Source: Geomonas silvestris (GTDB lineage Bacteria > Desulfobacterota > Desulfuromonadia > Geobacterales > Geobacteraceae). From it: 64,000 nucleotides of DNA. Below the pieces are notes generated by a model. That model searched no databases, was not told the origin of the DNA, and saw nothing but the letters and a program-made list of their open reading frames with translations. Positions 19,957-28,621 of the stretch are shown piece by piece. Location of the stretch: the NCBI RefSeq assembly GCF_014193515.1, contig NZ_BLXX01000001.1:434001-498000 (forward strand), given 5' to 3'. Made by a program: the position numbers and the translations under genes. Within the stretch, counting starts at the first letter, position 1; each line of letters opens with the position of its first letter.

Positions 19957-21471
19957 TCAGGCACCTTCCTGCGTACTTTTGTTCCGTTGCGCGCCCGGCA
20001 CCGGGACCGCCGACGGCCCGCGCACCGGAATCCGGTACACGAAGCGGCTCCCCTTCCCGAGGGCACTCTGCACGGTGATCCTGCCGCCGCACGATTCCGC
20101 GATGCGCGCCACGATGGCGAGCCCCAGCCCGGTCCCCTTCCCCGGCTCCTTGGTGGTGAAGAAGGGATCGAAGACCCGCGAGAGCTGTTCGGGCGGCATC
20201 CCCTCGCCGTTGTCGATCACCTCGACGAGCACCTCGTCCCCTTCCAGGCGCCCCTTGAGCCAGAGGTCGCCCCCCTTGGGCATGGCGTCGCGGGCGTTCA
20301 TGATGAGGTTGATGAGCACCTGCTGCAACTGGTGCGGATCGGCAGCGAACCGGGGGACTGCCGGATCGACCTCGACCCGGACCCGGAGAAACTTCAGGGC
20401 ACCATGCGCCTGCAAGAGCTCGACGGTCTTCTCGATGAGCTCCTTGAGGGCCACCTCTTCGTGCAGCACCCCCTTGGGGCGGGCGTAGTCCAGCAGGCCA
20501 CGCACGATCCGGTCGATGCGGCGCGACTCCTCGGCGATGCGGCGCAGGTAATCGGCCTTTTCGGGATCTTCGGCCAGCTCGTCCGAAAGGATGCCGGTGT
20601 ACCCCATGATGGCCGCAAGCGGGGTGCCGATCTCGTGGGCCATGCCGGCGGCCAGAAGCCCGACCGAGGCCATCTTTTCGGAACGGATGGTTTCGTTGCG
20701 CGCCTCCAGGATCTCCTGGTTGGCCTGGTTCAGGGAGGCGACCTTCTCCTCGACCTCCTCGCGCTTGCGCCCCAGGGCCAGCACCATGGTGTTGTAGGCG
20801 TGGCAGAGCTCGGAGATCTCGCTGCTCCCCGGGACGTGCACGAGACCGCTCAGGTCGCCGGCCTCGATGCGCCGCGTCATGCTCACCAGGCGCCTGATCG
20901 GCGTCACCACCGCGCGGGACAAAAGGTAGGAGCCCAAAAGGAGCAGGAGCAAGAAGTCGAGCACGAAGTAGCAGAGCATGAGCCGGCGCGAGGTTTTCAG
21001 CCGCTCCTGTTCGGCAGCCAGCGACACCGTCAGGCGCGCGGCGCCGATCACCGTGCCGTTTTCGGTAATGGGGGTGTTGAAGCGGAGGAACTGGCCGTCC
21101 GGCGAGATCTGGGAGCTCTCGTGCGCCGTGTGCAGGGCGGTGATGAGCGGAGCATCCGGCTCGCCCGGGTCCGATATTTTCAGGACCGGGCGGGCCGTGT
21201 TATCGATGACGGTGAGCCCGCCGAAGCTCTTGTCGCTGTCGAGCAGGGCCAGGTACTTCCCGGCCGGCGTTGCCGGGCCCGGCAGCCCAAGCGGCCGCGG
21301 CAGGAGTTCCACGATGGCGCCCAGCTGCAGCTTGCCCGCGTCGCGCTTCAGGGCGATGAGGTCGTTCTCCGAGGTCTTGAACCAGATAAGGGAAAGCAGA
21401 AGCCAGGTGAGCACCAAAAGGCAGCTCAAGGCGGAGAGGATGTAAAAGGTGAGGCTGAAACGAAGGGTCAA
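19957..21471 (-). CDS. Membrane sensor histidine kinase, PilS/NtrB-like
   Basis: 504 residues. The start is a TTG at 21471 with GAGG 5 nt upstream; it overlaps the pilD stop as TTGA, so translation is coupled. Membrane segments at about 10-32 and 165-190 flank a periplasmic sensor region. HAMP follows, then a HisKA domain with H-box MAHEIGTPLAAIMGY, and an ATPase domain with N-box NLIMNARDAM, G1 DNGEGMP, F-box DPFFTTK and G2 GTGLGLAI. It is the likely partner of the regulator 2 bp downstream. The ligand is unknown. Confidence 0.88.
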   Translation of the reverse strand: MTLRFSLTFYILSALSCLLVLTWLLLSLIWFKTSENDLIALKRDAGKLQLGAIVELLPRPLGLPGPATPAGKYLALLDSDKSFGGLTVIDNTARPVLKISDPGEPDAPLITALHTAHESSQISPDGQFLRFNTPITENGTVIGAARLTVSLAAEQERLKTSRRLMLCYFVLDFLLLLLLGSYLLSRAVVTPIRRLVSMTRRIEAGDLSGLVHVPGSSEISELCHAYNTMVLALGRKREEVEEKVASLNQANQEILEARNETIRSEKMASVGLLAAGMAHEIGTPLAAIMGYTGILSDELAEDPEKADYLRRIAEESRRIDRIVRGLLDYARPKGVLHEEVALKELIEKTVELLQAHGALKFLRVRVEVDPAVPRFAADPHQLQQVLINLIMNARDAMPKGGDLWLKGRLEGDEVLVEVIDNGEGMPPEQLSRVFDPFFTTKEPGKGTGLGLAIVARIAESCGGRITVQSALGKGSRFVYRIPVRGPSAVPVPGAQRNKSTQEGA

Positions 21472-22241
21472 TTGATCCTCAAGTACCACCCGATGATCTC
21501 CCTGCCGAAGAAGATGAAGAGCAGCGCCCCGCTGGCCAGGAAGGGGCCGAAGGGAATCGCCAGGGTGGAATCCTTCTTCTGCACCAGCATGAGCGTCACG
21601 CCGATCAGGGAACCGAGCAGTGAACCCGCGAAGATGATGAAGAGCACCGCCTTCCACCCCAGGAAGGCGCCGAGCATCGCCATGAGCTTGATGTCTCCGC
21701 CGCCCATCCCGTCTTTCTTGGCGACCGCCTGGTAGGCGTACGCCACCAAAAGCAGCGAGCCGCCGCCGGCCAGGATGCCGATCAGGGAGTTGAGCCAGCC
21801 GAAACCGGTGATAAACGAGCTGAGAAAACCGACGGCGATGCCGGGGAGCGAGATCACGTCAGGGATGATCTGGTGCTCGAGGTCGATGAAGGTGATCACC
21901 ACCAGCGCCGAGCAGAGCACGAAAAGGACCGCAAACCCAAGGCCCAGCCCGAACTTGAGGAACAGGGCGAGGGTGAGCGCACCGTTTAAGAACTCGACCA
22001 GCGGGTACTGCGGCGAGATCTTGGTTCCGCACTGACGGCAGGCGCCGCGCAAGAGAAGGTAGCTCAGGATCGGGATGTTGTCGTACCAGCGGATCTTGTA
22101 GTCGCAGTTTTGGCAGTGCGAGGGGGGAAACACAACCGACTCGCCCTCGGGGAGGCGATAGATGCAGACGTTGAGAAAGGAGCCGACCACCGCGCCAAAG
22201 ACAAAGGCGATGATGCCAAGAACAGTAATGGGAGCAATCAA
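21468..22241 (-). CDS. pilD: Type IV prepilin peptidase / N-methyltransferase
   Basis: 257 residues from a TTG at 22241, which has GAGG 6 nt upstream; an ATG at 22307 is an alternative. Inner-membrane aspartic protease that removes leaders from class III prepilins such as the ten minor pilins encoded here, and N-methylates the new N-terminus. Seen: GSFLNVCIYRLP, a four-cysteine zinc motif (CQNC ... CRQC, about residues 55-85), and the catalytic aspartates in ITFIDLEHQIIPD and GMGGGDIKLM. About eight membrane segments. First gene of a three-gene unit with the kinase and regulator. Confidence 0.93.
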   Translation of the reverse strand: MIAPITVLGIIAFVFGAVVGSFLNVCIYRLPEGESVVFPPSHCQNCDYKIRWYDNIPILSYLLLRGACRQCGTKISPQYPLVEFLNGALTLALFLKFGLGLGFAVLFVLCSALVVITFIDLEHQIIPDVISLPGIAVGFLSSFITGFGWLNSLIGILAGGGSLLLVAYAYQAVAKKDGMGGGDIKLMAMLGAFLGWKAVLFIIFAGSLLGSLIGVTLMLVQKKDSTLAIPFGPFLASGALLFIFFGREIIGWYLRIN

Positions 22242-22433
22242 CGAAAACCTCGCAAGCGCGCGTGAATACCCGGCAAATCGCACCGGAGTGCGCGGGCTGA
22301 CAGGCATTATACAGAAAGCACCAATCATTTCATAGGAATAATGACAGAAGCGGGTAGGAGCGGGAACGGCTGCGCCTCCTGCAGTGTAGACTCTCCCGGT
22401 CCCCAGGAAGAACCTTCTCAAGGGTGACTTCGG

Positions 22434-22473
22434 AAAAACAAAGGCCGCCGTCTCCTCTTGGGAAACGGCGGCC
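22434..22473 (-). terminator. Rho-independent terminator after valS
   Basis: A 9-bp GC-rich stem (22443-22451 with 22465-22473) is followed on the minus strand by a T-rich run (22434-22442). It is 31 bp past the valS stop and separates valS from the pilD unit. Confidence 0.85.
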
Positions 22474-22503
22474 TCGCTCATCCTGCCATCTGCTGCCTTA
22501 GCG

Positions 22504-25170
22504 CTACTTCAGGCGCTGGATCTTCACCAGGTTCTCTTCCAAAAGCCGCTTCTTGTTGACGAAGTCGGCAATCTTCTCGCGCTCCTTCTCCACCACGTCG
22601 GCAGGGGCGCGCTCGATGAAGCTCGGGTTCTCCAGCTTCTTGGTGAGGAACTCGATGTCCTTGTCGATCTTGGCGATCTCCTTGTTGAGGCGCTTCTCCT
22701 CTTCCTCGACGTTCACGAGCCCCTTGAGCGGCACGATGATCTCGACGTCGCCGGCCACCTGCAGCGAGGCCTCGGCCGGGCGCTCGATCCCCTGCCCTAT
22801 CGCCAGGTCGGAGAGACGCGCGAGGCTCATCACGTACACCTCGTTGCGTTTCAAGAGCGCGAGGCTCTCGGCGGAGCCGCAGTCGAGGATGGCGGCGATC
22901 TGCTTGCTCGGCGCCACTTCCATCTCGCCGCGGATGTTGCGGATCCCCTTGATGACGTCCATCACCAGCTCCATCTCGGCCGCGGCACCGGCAAACTCGG
23001 CCCAGGCAGCATGCGGGGTCGGGAAGTCGGCGACCATGATGGAAGCGGCCCGGCCCTGAAGCGCAGGCAGCGCCTGCCAGATCTCCTCGGTGATGAACGG
23101 CATGAACGGATGCAACAGGCGCAAGAGGTTCTCGAGCACCAGCCAGAGCACGTACTTCGCGCTCGCCTGACGGTCGGCGTCACCCTTGTAGAGGTCGTCC
23201 TTGGCAAGCTCGATGTACCAGTCGCAGAACTCGCTCCAGGTGAAGCGGTACAGGTCGCTCGCCGCCTCGTTGAACTTATAGGAGGTGAGCCCCTCGTCCA
23301 CCATGCGCGCCACCTCGTTCAGGCGGTACAGGATCCAGCGGTCCGCGTTGGAAAGCTTGAGCTGCGAGAGCTCGATGCCCGCCGGATCGAACCCTTCCAG
23401 GTTCATCATGGCGAAGCGCGAGGCGTTCCAGATCTTGTTGGCGAAGTTGCGGTAGCCGGCGATCCGCTCCTCGGCGAGCTTCACGTCGCGCCCCTGGGCC
23501 GCGAAGGCTGCCAAGGTGAAGCGGAAGGCGTCGGTGCCGTAGGCGTCGATCACGGTCAAAGGATCGATAACGTTCCCCTTGGACTTGGACATCTTCTGCC
23601 CCTGGGCGTCGCGCACCAGGGCGTGGATGTAGACGTCGGTGAAGGGGACCTCGTCCATGAAGTGCAGCCCCATCATCATCATGCGGGCCACCCAGAAGAA
23701 GAGGATGTCGAAGCCGGTGATGAGGCAGGAGGTCGGGTAGAAAGAGGCCAGCTCCGGGGTCTTCTCCGGCCACCCCAGGGTCGAGAAGGGCCACAGGGCG
23801 GAGGAGAACCAGGTGTCCAGCACGTCGGTCTCCTGGCGGATCTCGTCGGAGCCGCAGCTGGCGCAGGTCGTCGGGTCTTCCTTGGCGACGGTGATGTGAC
23901 CGCAGTGGTCGCAGTACCAGGCCGGGATCCGGTGCCCCCACCAGATCTGGCGCGAGATGCACCAGTCGCGGATGTTCTCCATCCAGTCGTAGTAGGTGTT
24001 CTCCCACTGGGCCGGGACGATCTTGGTCTTGCCGTCTTTCACGGCCGCCAGGGCGCGCTCGGCCAGGGGCCCCACCTTCACGTACCACTGAAGCGACATG
24101 TACGGCTCGACTACGGTCTTGCAGCGGTAGCAGCCACCCACCGACAGGGCGTGATCCTGGATCTTTTCCAGAAGCCCCTGGGCCTCGAGGTCGGCCACCA
24201 CCTGCTTGCGGGCGGCGAAGCGGTCCATCCCCTCGTACTGCTTGCCGGCGGCGTTCACCACGCCGGATTCGTCGAAGACGTTGATGCGGTCCAAGTTGTG
24301 GCGCACGCCCATCTCGAAGTCGTTGAAGTCATGCGCCGGGGTGATCTTCACCACACCGGTGCCGAACTCCATGTCCACGTAGTCGTCGGCGATGACCGGG
24401 ATCTCGCGGTTCACCAGGGGGAGCAGCACCTTCTTGCCCACCAGGTGGCTGTAGCGCTCGTCGGCCGGGTTCACCGCCACGGCGGTGTCGCCCAGCATGG
24501 TCTCCGGGCGGGTGGTAGCCACGATGACGTACTCGTCGGTTCCCACGACCGGGTAGCGCAGGTGCCAGAGGTTACCCGCCTTGTCCTCGTGCTCCACCTC
24601 GATGTCCGAGAGCGCGGTGTGGCAGCGCGGGCACCAGTTGATGAGCCGGTTGTCGCGGTAGATGAGCTTCTCGTCGTAGAGGCGCACGAACACCTCGCGC
24701 ACCGCCTTGGAGAGGCCGGCGTCCATGGTGAAGCGCTCGCGCTCCCAGTCGCAGGAGGCGCCCAGGCGCTTCAGCTGGCCGATGATCTGGCCTCCCGACT
24801 CACCCTTCCACTGCCAGACCCGCTCGATGAAGGCCTCGCGCCCCAGTTCGAAGCGGTCCTTCCCTTCGGCCGCCAGTTGGCGCTCCACCACGTTCTGGGT
24901 GGCGATGCCGGCGTGGTCGGTCCCCGGCATCCAGAGCACGTTGTAGCCGCTCATCCGCTTCCAGCGCACCAGGATGTCCTGCAGGGTGTTGTTGAGCGCG
25001 TGCCCCATGTGCAAGACGCCGGTGATATTGGGAGGCGGGATGACGATACTGTACGAGGGCTTCTCGTTGGGGACCGTGGCATGAAAATACCCCTCGCGCT
25101 CCCACACCCCGTACCAACGGTCTTCCACGCTCTTCGGCTCGTAGACTTTTTCCAGCTCTTTGTTTGCCAT
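22504..25170 (-). CDS. valS: Valyl-tRNA synthetase
   Basis: 888 residues, a normal length. It charges tRNA-Val with valine and edits mischarged threonine. Class I signature HIGH-type motif PPPNITGVLHMGHALN near residue 45 and KMSKSKGNVIDP near residue 530 are both intact. The CP1 editing domain and the C-terminal coiled coil (tRNA arm; VEEEEKRLNKEIAKIDKDIEF) are present. The start MANKELEKVYEP is typical of the family. Single-gene unit with its own terminator. Confidence 0.97.
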   Translation of the reverse strand: MANKELEKVYEPKSVEDRWYGVWEREGYFHATVPNEKPSYSIVIPPPNITGVLHMGHALNNTLQDILVRWKRMSGYNVLWMPGTDHAGIATQNVVERQLAAEGKDRFELGREAFIERVWQWKGESGGQIIGQLKRLGASCDWERERFTMDAGLSKAVREVFVRLYDEKLIYRDNRLINWCPRCHTALSDIEVEHEDKAGNLWHLRYPVVGTDEYVIVATTRPETMLGDTAVAVNPADERYSHLVGKKVLLPLVNREIPVIADDYVDMEFGTGVVKITPAHDFNDFEMGVRHNLDRINVFDESGVVNAAGKQYEGMDRFAARKQVVADLEAQGLLEKIQDHALSVGGCYRCKTVVEPYMSLQWYVKVGPLAERALAAVKDGKTKIVPAQWENTYYDWMENIRDWCISRQIWWGHRIPAWYCDHCGHITVAKEDPTTCASCGSDEIRQETDVLDTWFSSALWPFSTLGWPEKTPELASFYPTSCLITGFDILFFWVARMMMMGLHFMDEVPFTDVYIHALVRDAQGQKMSKSKGNVIDPLTVIDAYGTDAFRFTLAAFAAQGRDVKLAEERIAGYRNFANKIWNASRFAMMNLEGFDPAGIELSQLKLSNADRWILYRLNEVARMVDEGLTSYKFNEAASDLYRFTWSEFCDWYIELAKDDLYKGDADRQASAKYVLWLVLENLLRLLHPFMPFITEEIWQALPALQGRAASIMVADFPTPHAAWAEFAGAAAEMELVMDVIKGIRNIRGEMEVAPSKQIAAILDCGSAESLALLKRNEVYVMSLARLSDLAIGQGIERPAEASLQVAGDVEIIVPLKGLVNVEEEEKRLNKEIAKIDKDIEFLTKKLENPSFIERAPADVVEKEREKIADFVNKKRLLEENLVKIQRLK

Positions 25171-25245
25171 CTGCCTTACCTCTTTTTGAATAACCGGATC
25201 GACCTGTTGCCGTGCCGCTACCGCACCGGGGCTGCCGGTTGATGC

Positions 25246-25264
25246 GGGCGAATCATCATTCGCG
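25246..25264. repeat. Short palindromic intergenic repeat, copy 1
   Basis: The sequence gggcgaatcatcattcgcg, with arms around a CATC centre, is repeated about 100 bp away at 25349-25368. It is REP-like, in the leader of valS. Confidence 0.6.
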
Positions 25265-25348
25265 GGGTTCAGGTCGATCGGTTTAGTGAGAATGTGCGCT
25301 TCGACGGGTACAGCGAAAACCTATCAGCAGTCGCCTTATGAAGTGTAG

Positions 25349-25368
25349 GGGCGAATCATCATTCGCCC
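25349..25368. repeat. Short palindromic intergenic repeat, copy 2
   Basis: Perfect 8-bp arms (gggcgaat / attcgccc) flank CATC. Same core as copy 1. Both are in the gap between valS and the receiver-protein terminator. Confidence 0.65.
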
Positions 25369-25420
25369 GGTGCGCCCGCAGGCGCAGACCTCTCATTCCA
25401 GGCGGCTCCCGAAAACACCA

Positions 25421-25451
25421 TAAAAAAAGGGGATCGGAAAATCCCCTTTTG
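25421..25451 (-). terminator. Rho-independent terminator after the receiver protein
   Basis: A 10-bp stem (25425-25434 with 25441-25450) with a T run on the minus strand, 27 bp past the stop of the gene at 25478-26776. A-rich arms on both sides mean it may work in both directions. Confidence 0.88.
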
Positions 25452-25477
25452 AGACGGGTGCCGCGGGACCGGCGGGA

Positions 25478-26776
25478 TTACCCCTTGAGACCGGCCTTGA
25501 GCTTTCTGATCTCTTCCTTGATGATCGTCTCGGCCAGATCCGGCACCACTTCCCAGACGATGCGCTCGATGACCTCGCGGGAGACCTTGGAAAGCGCCGC
25601 CACCAGGTCGGCTTCGCTCAGGGCCACCGCACCCGCTGCCGGGGCAGCAGGCGCTGCAGCTGCGGCCGGAGCAGCAGATGCCGCTTGGAGCGCCGCTGCC
25701 GGTTCGGGCTCGAAGGCTGCCGCAGCCTGGAACTCGGCCTGGGGCTCGACGGGAGCCGCCTGGGGCGCCGGCTTGATCGGTGCGGAAACGGTCTCGGCCG
25801 GAGCGCTCTCTTCCGGCTCGAAGGAGAACGGCTCTTCTACCGGGAAGTTGAAGGGATCGGGCTGGACCGCGCTCGGAACCTGCTCGTTGAGGTCGCCGAA
25901 GCTGAAGAGCTGCTCGGGCGAGGCTTGCTCGACCGGAGTCGCGATGCTGTCCAGGTCGAGGGCAGGACCGGTTTCGAGGATGTCTTCGTCATCCTCGAAA
26001 TTGAAGAGCTCCGCTTCGAACTGCGGCTCGACAATGCCGACCTCGACGGGCTCCACGGCGGCTGCGGCCGGGGTGGCAACCTCTTCGAGGTCGAAAGCCC
26101 CCCACAGGTCGTCGTCCGGGGTCGCTTCCAGAACAGCTTCCAGGACGGGTGCCTGCGGCTCGGCGGGAGCGGCCGCGGCAGGAGCCTGCGGCGCAGCGGG
26201 GGCCATAGGTTCGGCTGCGGCAGCGGGCGCTGCGAAGAAGGCTTGGGCCTCGAAAACAGGTGCAGCCGCAGGAGCCGGGGCAACGGGCGCCGAGACATCC
26301 AGCGAAGAGAGATCACCCCAGAGTTCCTCAGCGGCGGCAGCGTCTACCGCAGCGGTAGCGGGAGCGGCGGCGGGTGCGGCGACCGGGGCACTCGGCCGGT
26401 TCTTGCCCAGTTCCAGGAGTTCCTTCACCCGGTCGATGAGCTGCTGCGATTCAAACGGCTTGGTGATGGAGGAGTCGGCACCGCACTCGCGCGCCTTCGC
26501 CTCGTCGAACGGCTCGAACGCGCCGATCAGCAACAGGATGGGAGTGCCGGCCAGCGCAGGGTCGCGCCGGATCTCGGCACAGACCTCGTAGCCGGACTTG
26601 CCGGGCATCAGGGCGTCGACCAGCATGATGTCCGGGCGCATCTCGCGTGCCTTATCCAGGGCCGCGACGCCGTTGTCCACGACGGTCAGCTCGAACAACT
26701 CCTCATTGGCAAAGATGATCGCCACGACCTTTTGTATGGTGATGCTGTCATCTGCCAGGAGCAGTCTCTTGCCCAT
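25478..26776 (-). CDS. Receiver-domain protein with long Ala/Pro/Glu linker
   Basis: 432 residues. N-terminal receiver (1-122): ADDSITIQ acidic patch, phospho-Asp in IMLVDALMPGKSG, Lys in TKPF; the usual switch Thr/Ser region reads LLIGAF. Residues about 125-380 are low-complexity, rich in Ala, Pro and Glu, probably disordered. The last 45 residues (SREVIERIVWEVVPDLAETI) form an amphipathic helical domain. No DNA-binding or enzymatic output domain is seen. The layout recalls RomR-like or FrzS-like polarity proteins of Deltaproteobacteria; that is an analogy, not an identification. Single-gene unit with a strong terminator. Confidence 0.8.
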   Translation of the reverse strand: MGKRLLLADDSITIQKVVAIIFANEELFELTVVDNGVAALDKAREMRPDIMLVDALMPGKSGYEVCAEIRRDPALAGTPILLLIGAFEPFDEAKARECGADSSITKPFESQQLIDRVKELLELGKNRPSAPVAAPAAAPATAAVDAAAAEELWGDLSSLDVSAPVAPAPAAAPVFEAQAFFAAPAAAAEPMAPAAPQAPAAAAPAEPQAPVLEAVLEATPDDDLWGAFDLEEVATPAAAAVEPVEVGIVEPQFEAELFNFEDDEDILETGPALDLDSIATPVEQASPEQLFSFGDLNEQVPSAVQPDPFNFPVEEPFSFEPEESAPAETVSAPIKPAPQAAPVEPQAEFQAAAAFEPEPAAALQAASAAPAAAAAPAAPAAGAVALSEADLVAALSKVSREVIERIVWEVVPDLAETIIKEEIRKLKAGLKG

Positions 26777-26885
26777 CTATCCCTCCTCCGCTTGATCTTC
26801 GTTTTCTAGCCTGTTTAGAGACAAAAATGGTCGCAAAAAGCTAACATACCCGCGGCTAACCTGTCAAGGTTTTTACCCTTTCCGA

Positions 26886-28031
26886 TTAATCCGCCATCAT
26901 GGAAGCGGCCATCTCGCGCAGTTCCGCGGGGAGCCCGAAAAGTTCGGCGGCCAAGGTGGAAAGCTCGCCGCGCAACCTGCTGAAGTCGTGGACCTTCTTG
27001 TAGTCGAGCCGCGCCGACAGAAGCACCACGAAGGTGTCGGAGACCGGGTCGATCCAGATCGAGGATCCCGAGTACCCGGTGTGACCGAAGGAGACCCGGG
27101 AGAACTTCTCCCCCCGCGGCGAGGAGTACGGCGAGGCGATGTCCCAGCCAAGGCCGCGCACCACCTCGCCGCCGCGCGAGAAGTAGGGGGCCGTCATCTG
27201 GTCCACGGTGCGCTGCGCCAGGACCCGCCTCCCCTCAAGGCTTCCCCCCCCGAGCATCATCCGGCAAAAGCGCGCCAGGTCGTGAGCCGTCGAGAAGAGT
27301 CCGGCGTGCCCGGCCACACCTCCCAACTGGCGCGCCAGGTAATCCTGCACCTCGCCGGTCAGCACCCGGTCCTCGCAGACCGTAGAGGAGCAGCGCTCCC
27401 GGTTTTTCGGGTTGAAGCCGGTGTTGACCATCCCCAGCGGCTGGTAGAACGAGGCGTGACTGTAGAGGTCGAGGCCGGCCCCGGTGGCGCGGCGGGTCAG
27501 TTCGGCGAGCAGGATGAAGTTGAGGTCGGCGTACTTGAAGCGGCTCCCCACCTCCCCTTTCAGCTTCTGGGCGGCGGCCCCCTCGATGGCGCTTTTCAGG
27601 GCGCTGCCGGAGACCAGCGGAATATCGTCGAGACCCGAGGTGTGGGTGAGCAGGTTCAGCACCCGGATCTCGTCCTTGCCGTGCCCCACGAACTCGGGGA
27701 ACCACTTGGTGAGCGGGTCGAGCAGCGAGATGCGTCCCTCCTCGGCGAGCTTCAGCACCGCCGGGGTGGTGGCGACCACTTTGGTGAGCGAGGCGACGTC
27801 GAAGACCGTGTCGACGGTCATGGCGCGCGCCTCCGGGGCAGCGCCCACCCGGCCGTAGGCGCGTTCGAAGAGCACCCGGTCGTGGCTGCCGATCAGGACC
27901 ACGGCTCCGGCCACCAGGTTGCGCGCCATGGCGTCGGCGACCAGGGCGTCGATCCGGGCCGTGTCGGCCGCAAAACAGCTACTTGCCAGGGAGATCGCGA
28001 GAAAAAAGAGGAGACTTCTGAAATAAAGCAT
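26886..28031 (-). CDS. Beta-lactamase-fold serine hydrolase (class C / esterase type)
   Basis: 381 residues. Signal peptide (about 1-21, ending SSCFAAD). Catalytic SxxK as S-L-T-K in FDVASLTKVVATTP (about residue 75). The YxN position reads Y-A-D (FKYADLNFILL), and the KTG-equivalent is HTG (GHTGYSGSSIW). The YxN change argues for an esterase or peptidase rather than a beta-lactamase. Substrate unknown; periplasmic location follows from the leader. It lies downstream of a DUF2914 gene on the same strand. Confidence 0.85.
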   Translation of the reverse strand: MLYFRSLLFFLAISLASSCFAADTARIDALVADAMARNLVAGAVVLIGSHDRVLFERAYGRVGAAPEARAMTVDTVFDVASLTKVVATTPAVLKLAEEGRISLLDPLTKWFPEFVGHGKDEIRVLNLLTHTSGLDDIPLVSGSALKSAIEGAAAQKLKGEVGSRFKYADLNFILLAELTRRATGAGLDLYSHASFYQPLGMVNTGFNPKNRERCSSTVCEDRVLTGEVQDYLARQLGGVAGHAGLFSTAHDLARFCRMMLGGGSLEGRRVLAQRTVDQMTAPYFSRGGEVVRGLGWDIASPYSSPRGEKFSRVSFGHTGYSGSSIWIDPVSDTFVVLLSARLDYKKVHDFSRLRGELSTLAAELFGLPAELREMAASMMAD

Positions 28032-28154
28032 GTCGTGCCTGGGGGAGGATCCGTGCTGCGGCGGGAGTTGGGGCGCCGCGCGGTAGTGGCTGCGCGCGCG
28101 GCGCCGGTCCCGGTGGTGGTTGACGTTGAAGCGGGAGGAAAGCGTGTGCGGGGA

Positions 28155-28562
28155 TCAGTTCACCCTGAAGCTCACCGACTTGAGGACGGTGCCGTCGGCG
28201 TCCAGCGCTTCGCAGCGCCACTCGCCGGACTGGCCCTTCTCCATCCCCTTGCGGCTGTAGGTGCGCCAGTGCGACCCTTTGACCGGCATGGTGTCTTCGG
28301 CCACCTGCTCGTCGTTTATGTACCAGACGTGCTTGATGGTGGTGTCGGTACCGGCCGGGGCGCTGATCCGGGTAAAGCAGTAGAGCGCCTTGACCGAGGA
28401 CGAGGAGATCCGGCGCACCGAATCGATCGGGTTTCCCTTCACGATCTTCGTGGTGACCGCCATCTCGGTGATCTTCAGATCGCTCGCCAGCGCGGGTGCC
28501 TGGCTGATGACGATGAGCAGGAGTGCCGCACTCAGCGCGCCAAGAAACCTGGAATGAATCAT
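28155..28562 (-). CDS. Secreted DUF2914-family protein
   Basis: 135 residues. Signal peptide (1-27, ALLLIVISQAPALA|SD). The mature part matches the DUF2914 pattern: alternating beta strands with YCFTRI, HVWYINDEQVAE and SGEWRCEALDADGTVL. Family function is unknown; members are periplasmic beta-sandwich proteins. It sits 59 bp after argJ on the same strand. Confidence 0.75.
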   Translation of the reverse strand: MIHSRFLGALSAALLLIVISQAPALASDLKITEMAVTTKIVKGNPIDSVRRISSSSVKALYCFTRISAPAGTDTTIKHVWYINDEQVAEDTMPVKGSHWRTYSRKGMEKGQSGEWRCEALDADGTVLKSVSFRVN

Positions 28563-28621
28563 CTATCCCTCCAGCAATCAAGTTACGGGGCAAGGCCCGA
28601 TCACATCAAAGCTACAGCCGA

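Noticed and set aside
25338-26591. 417-codon Ala/Ser/Gly-rich plus-strand frame
   Set aside because: Antisense to the Ala/Pro-rich linker of the receiver protein; low complexity only.
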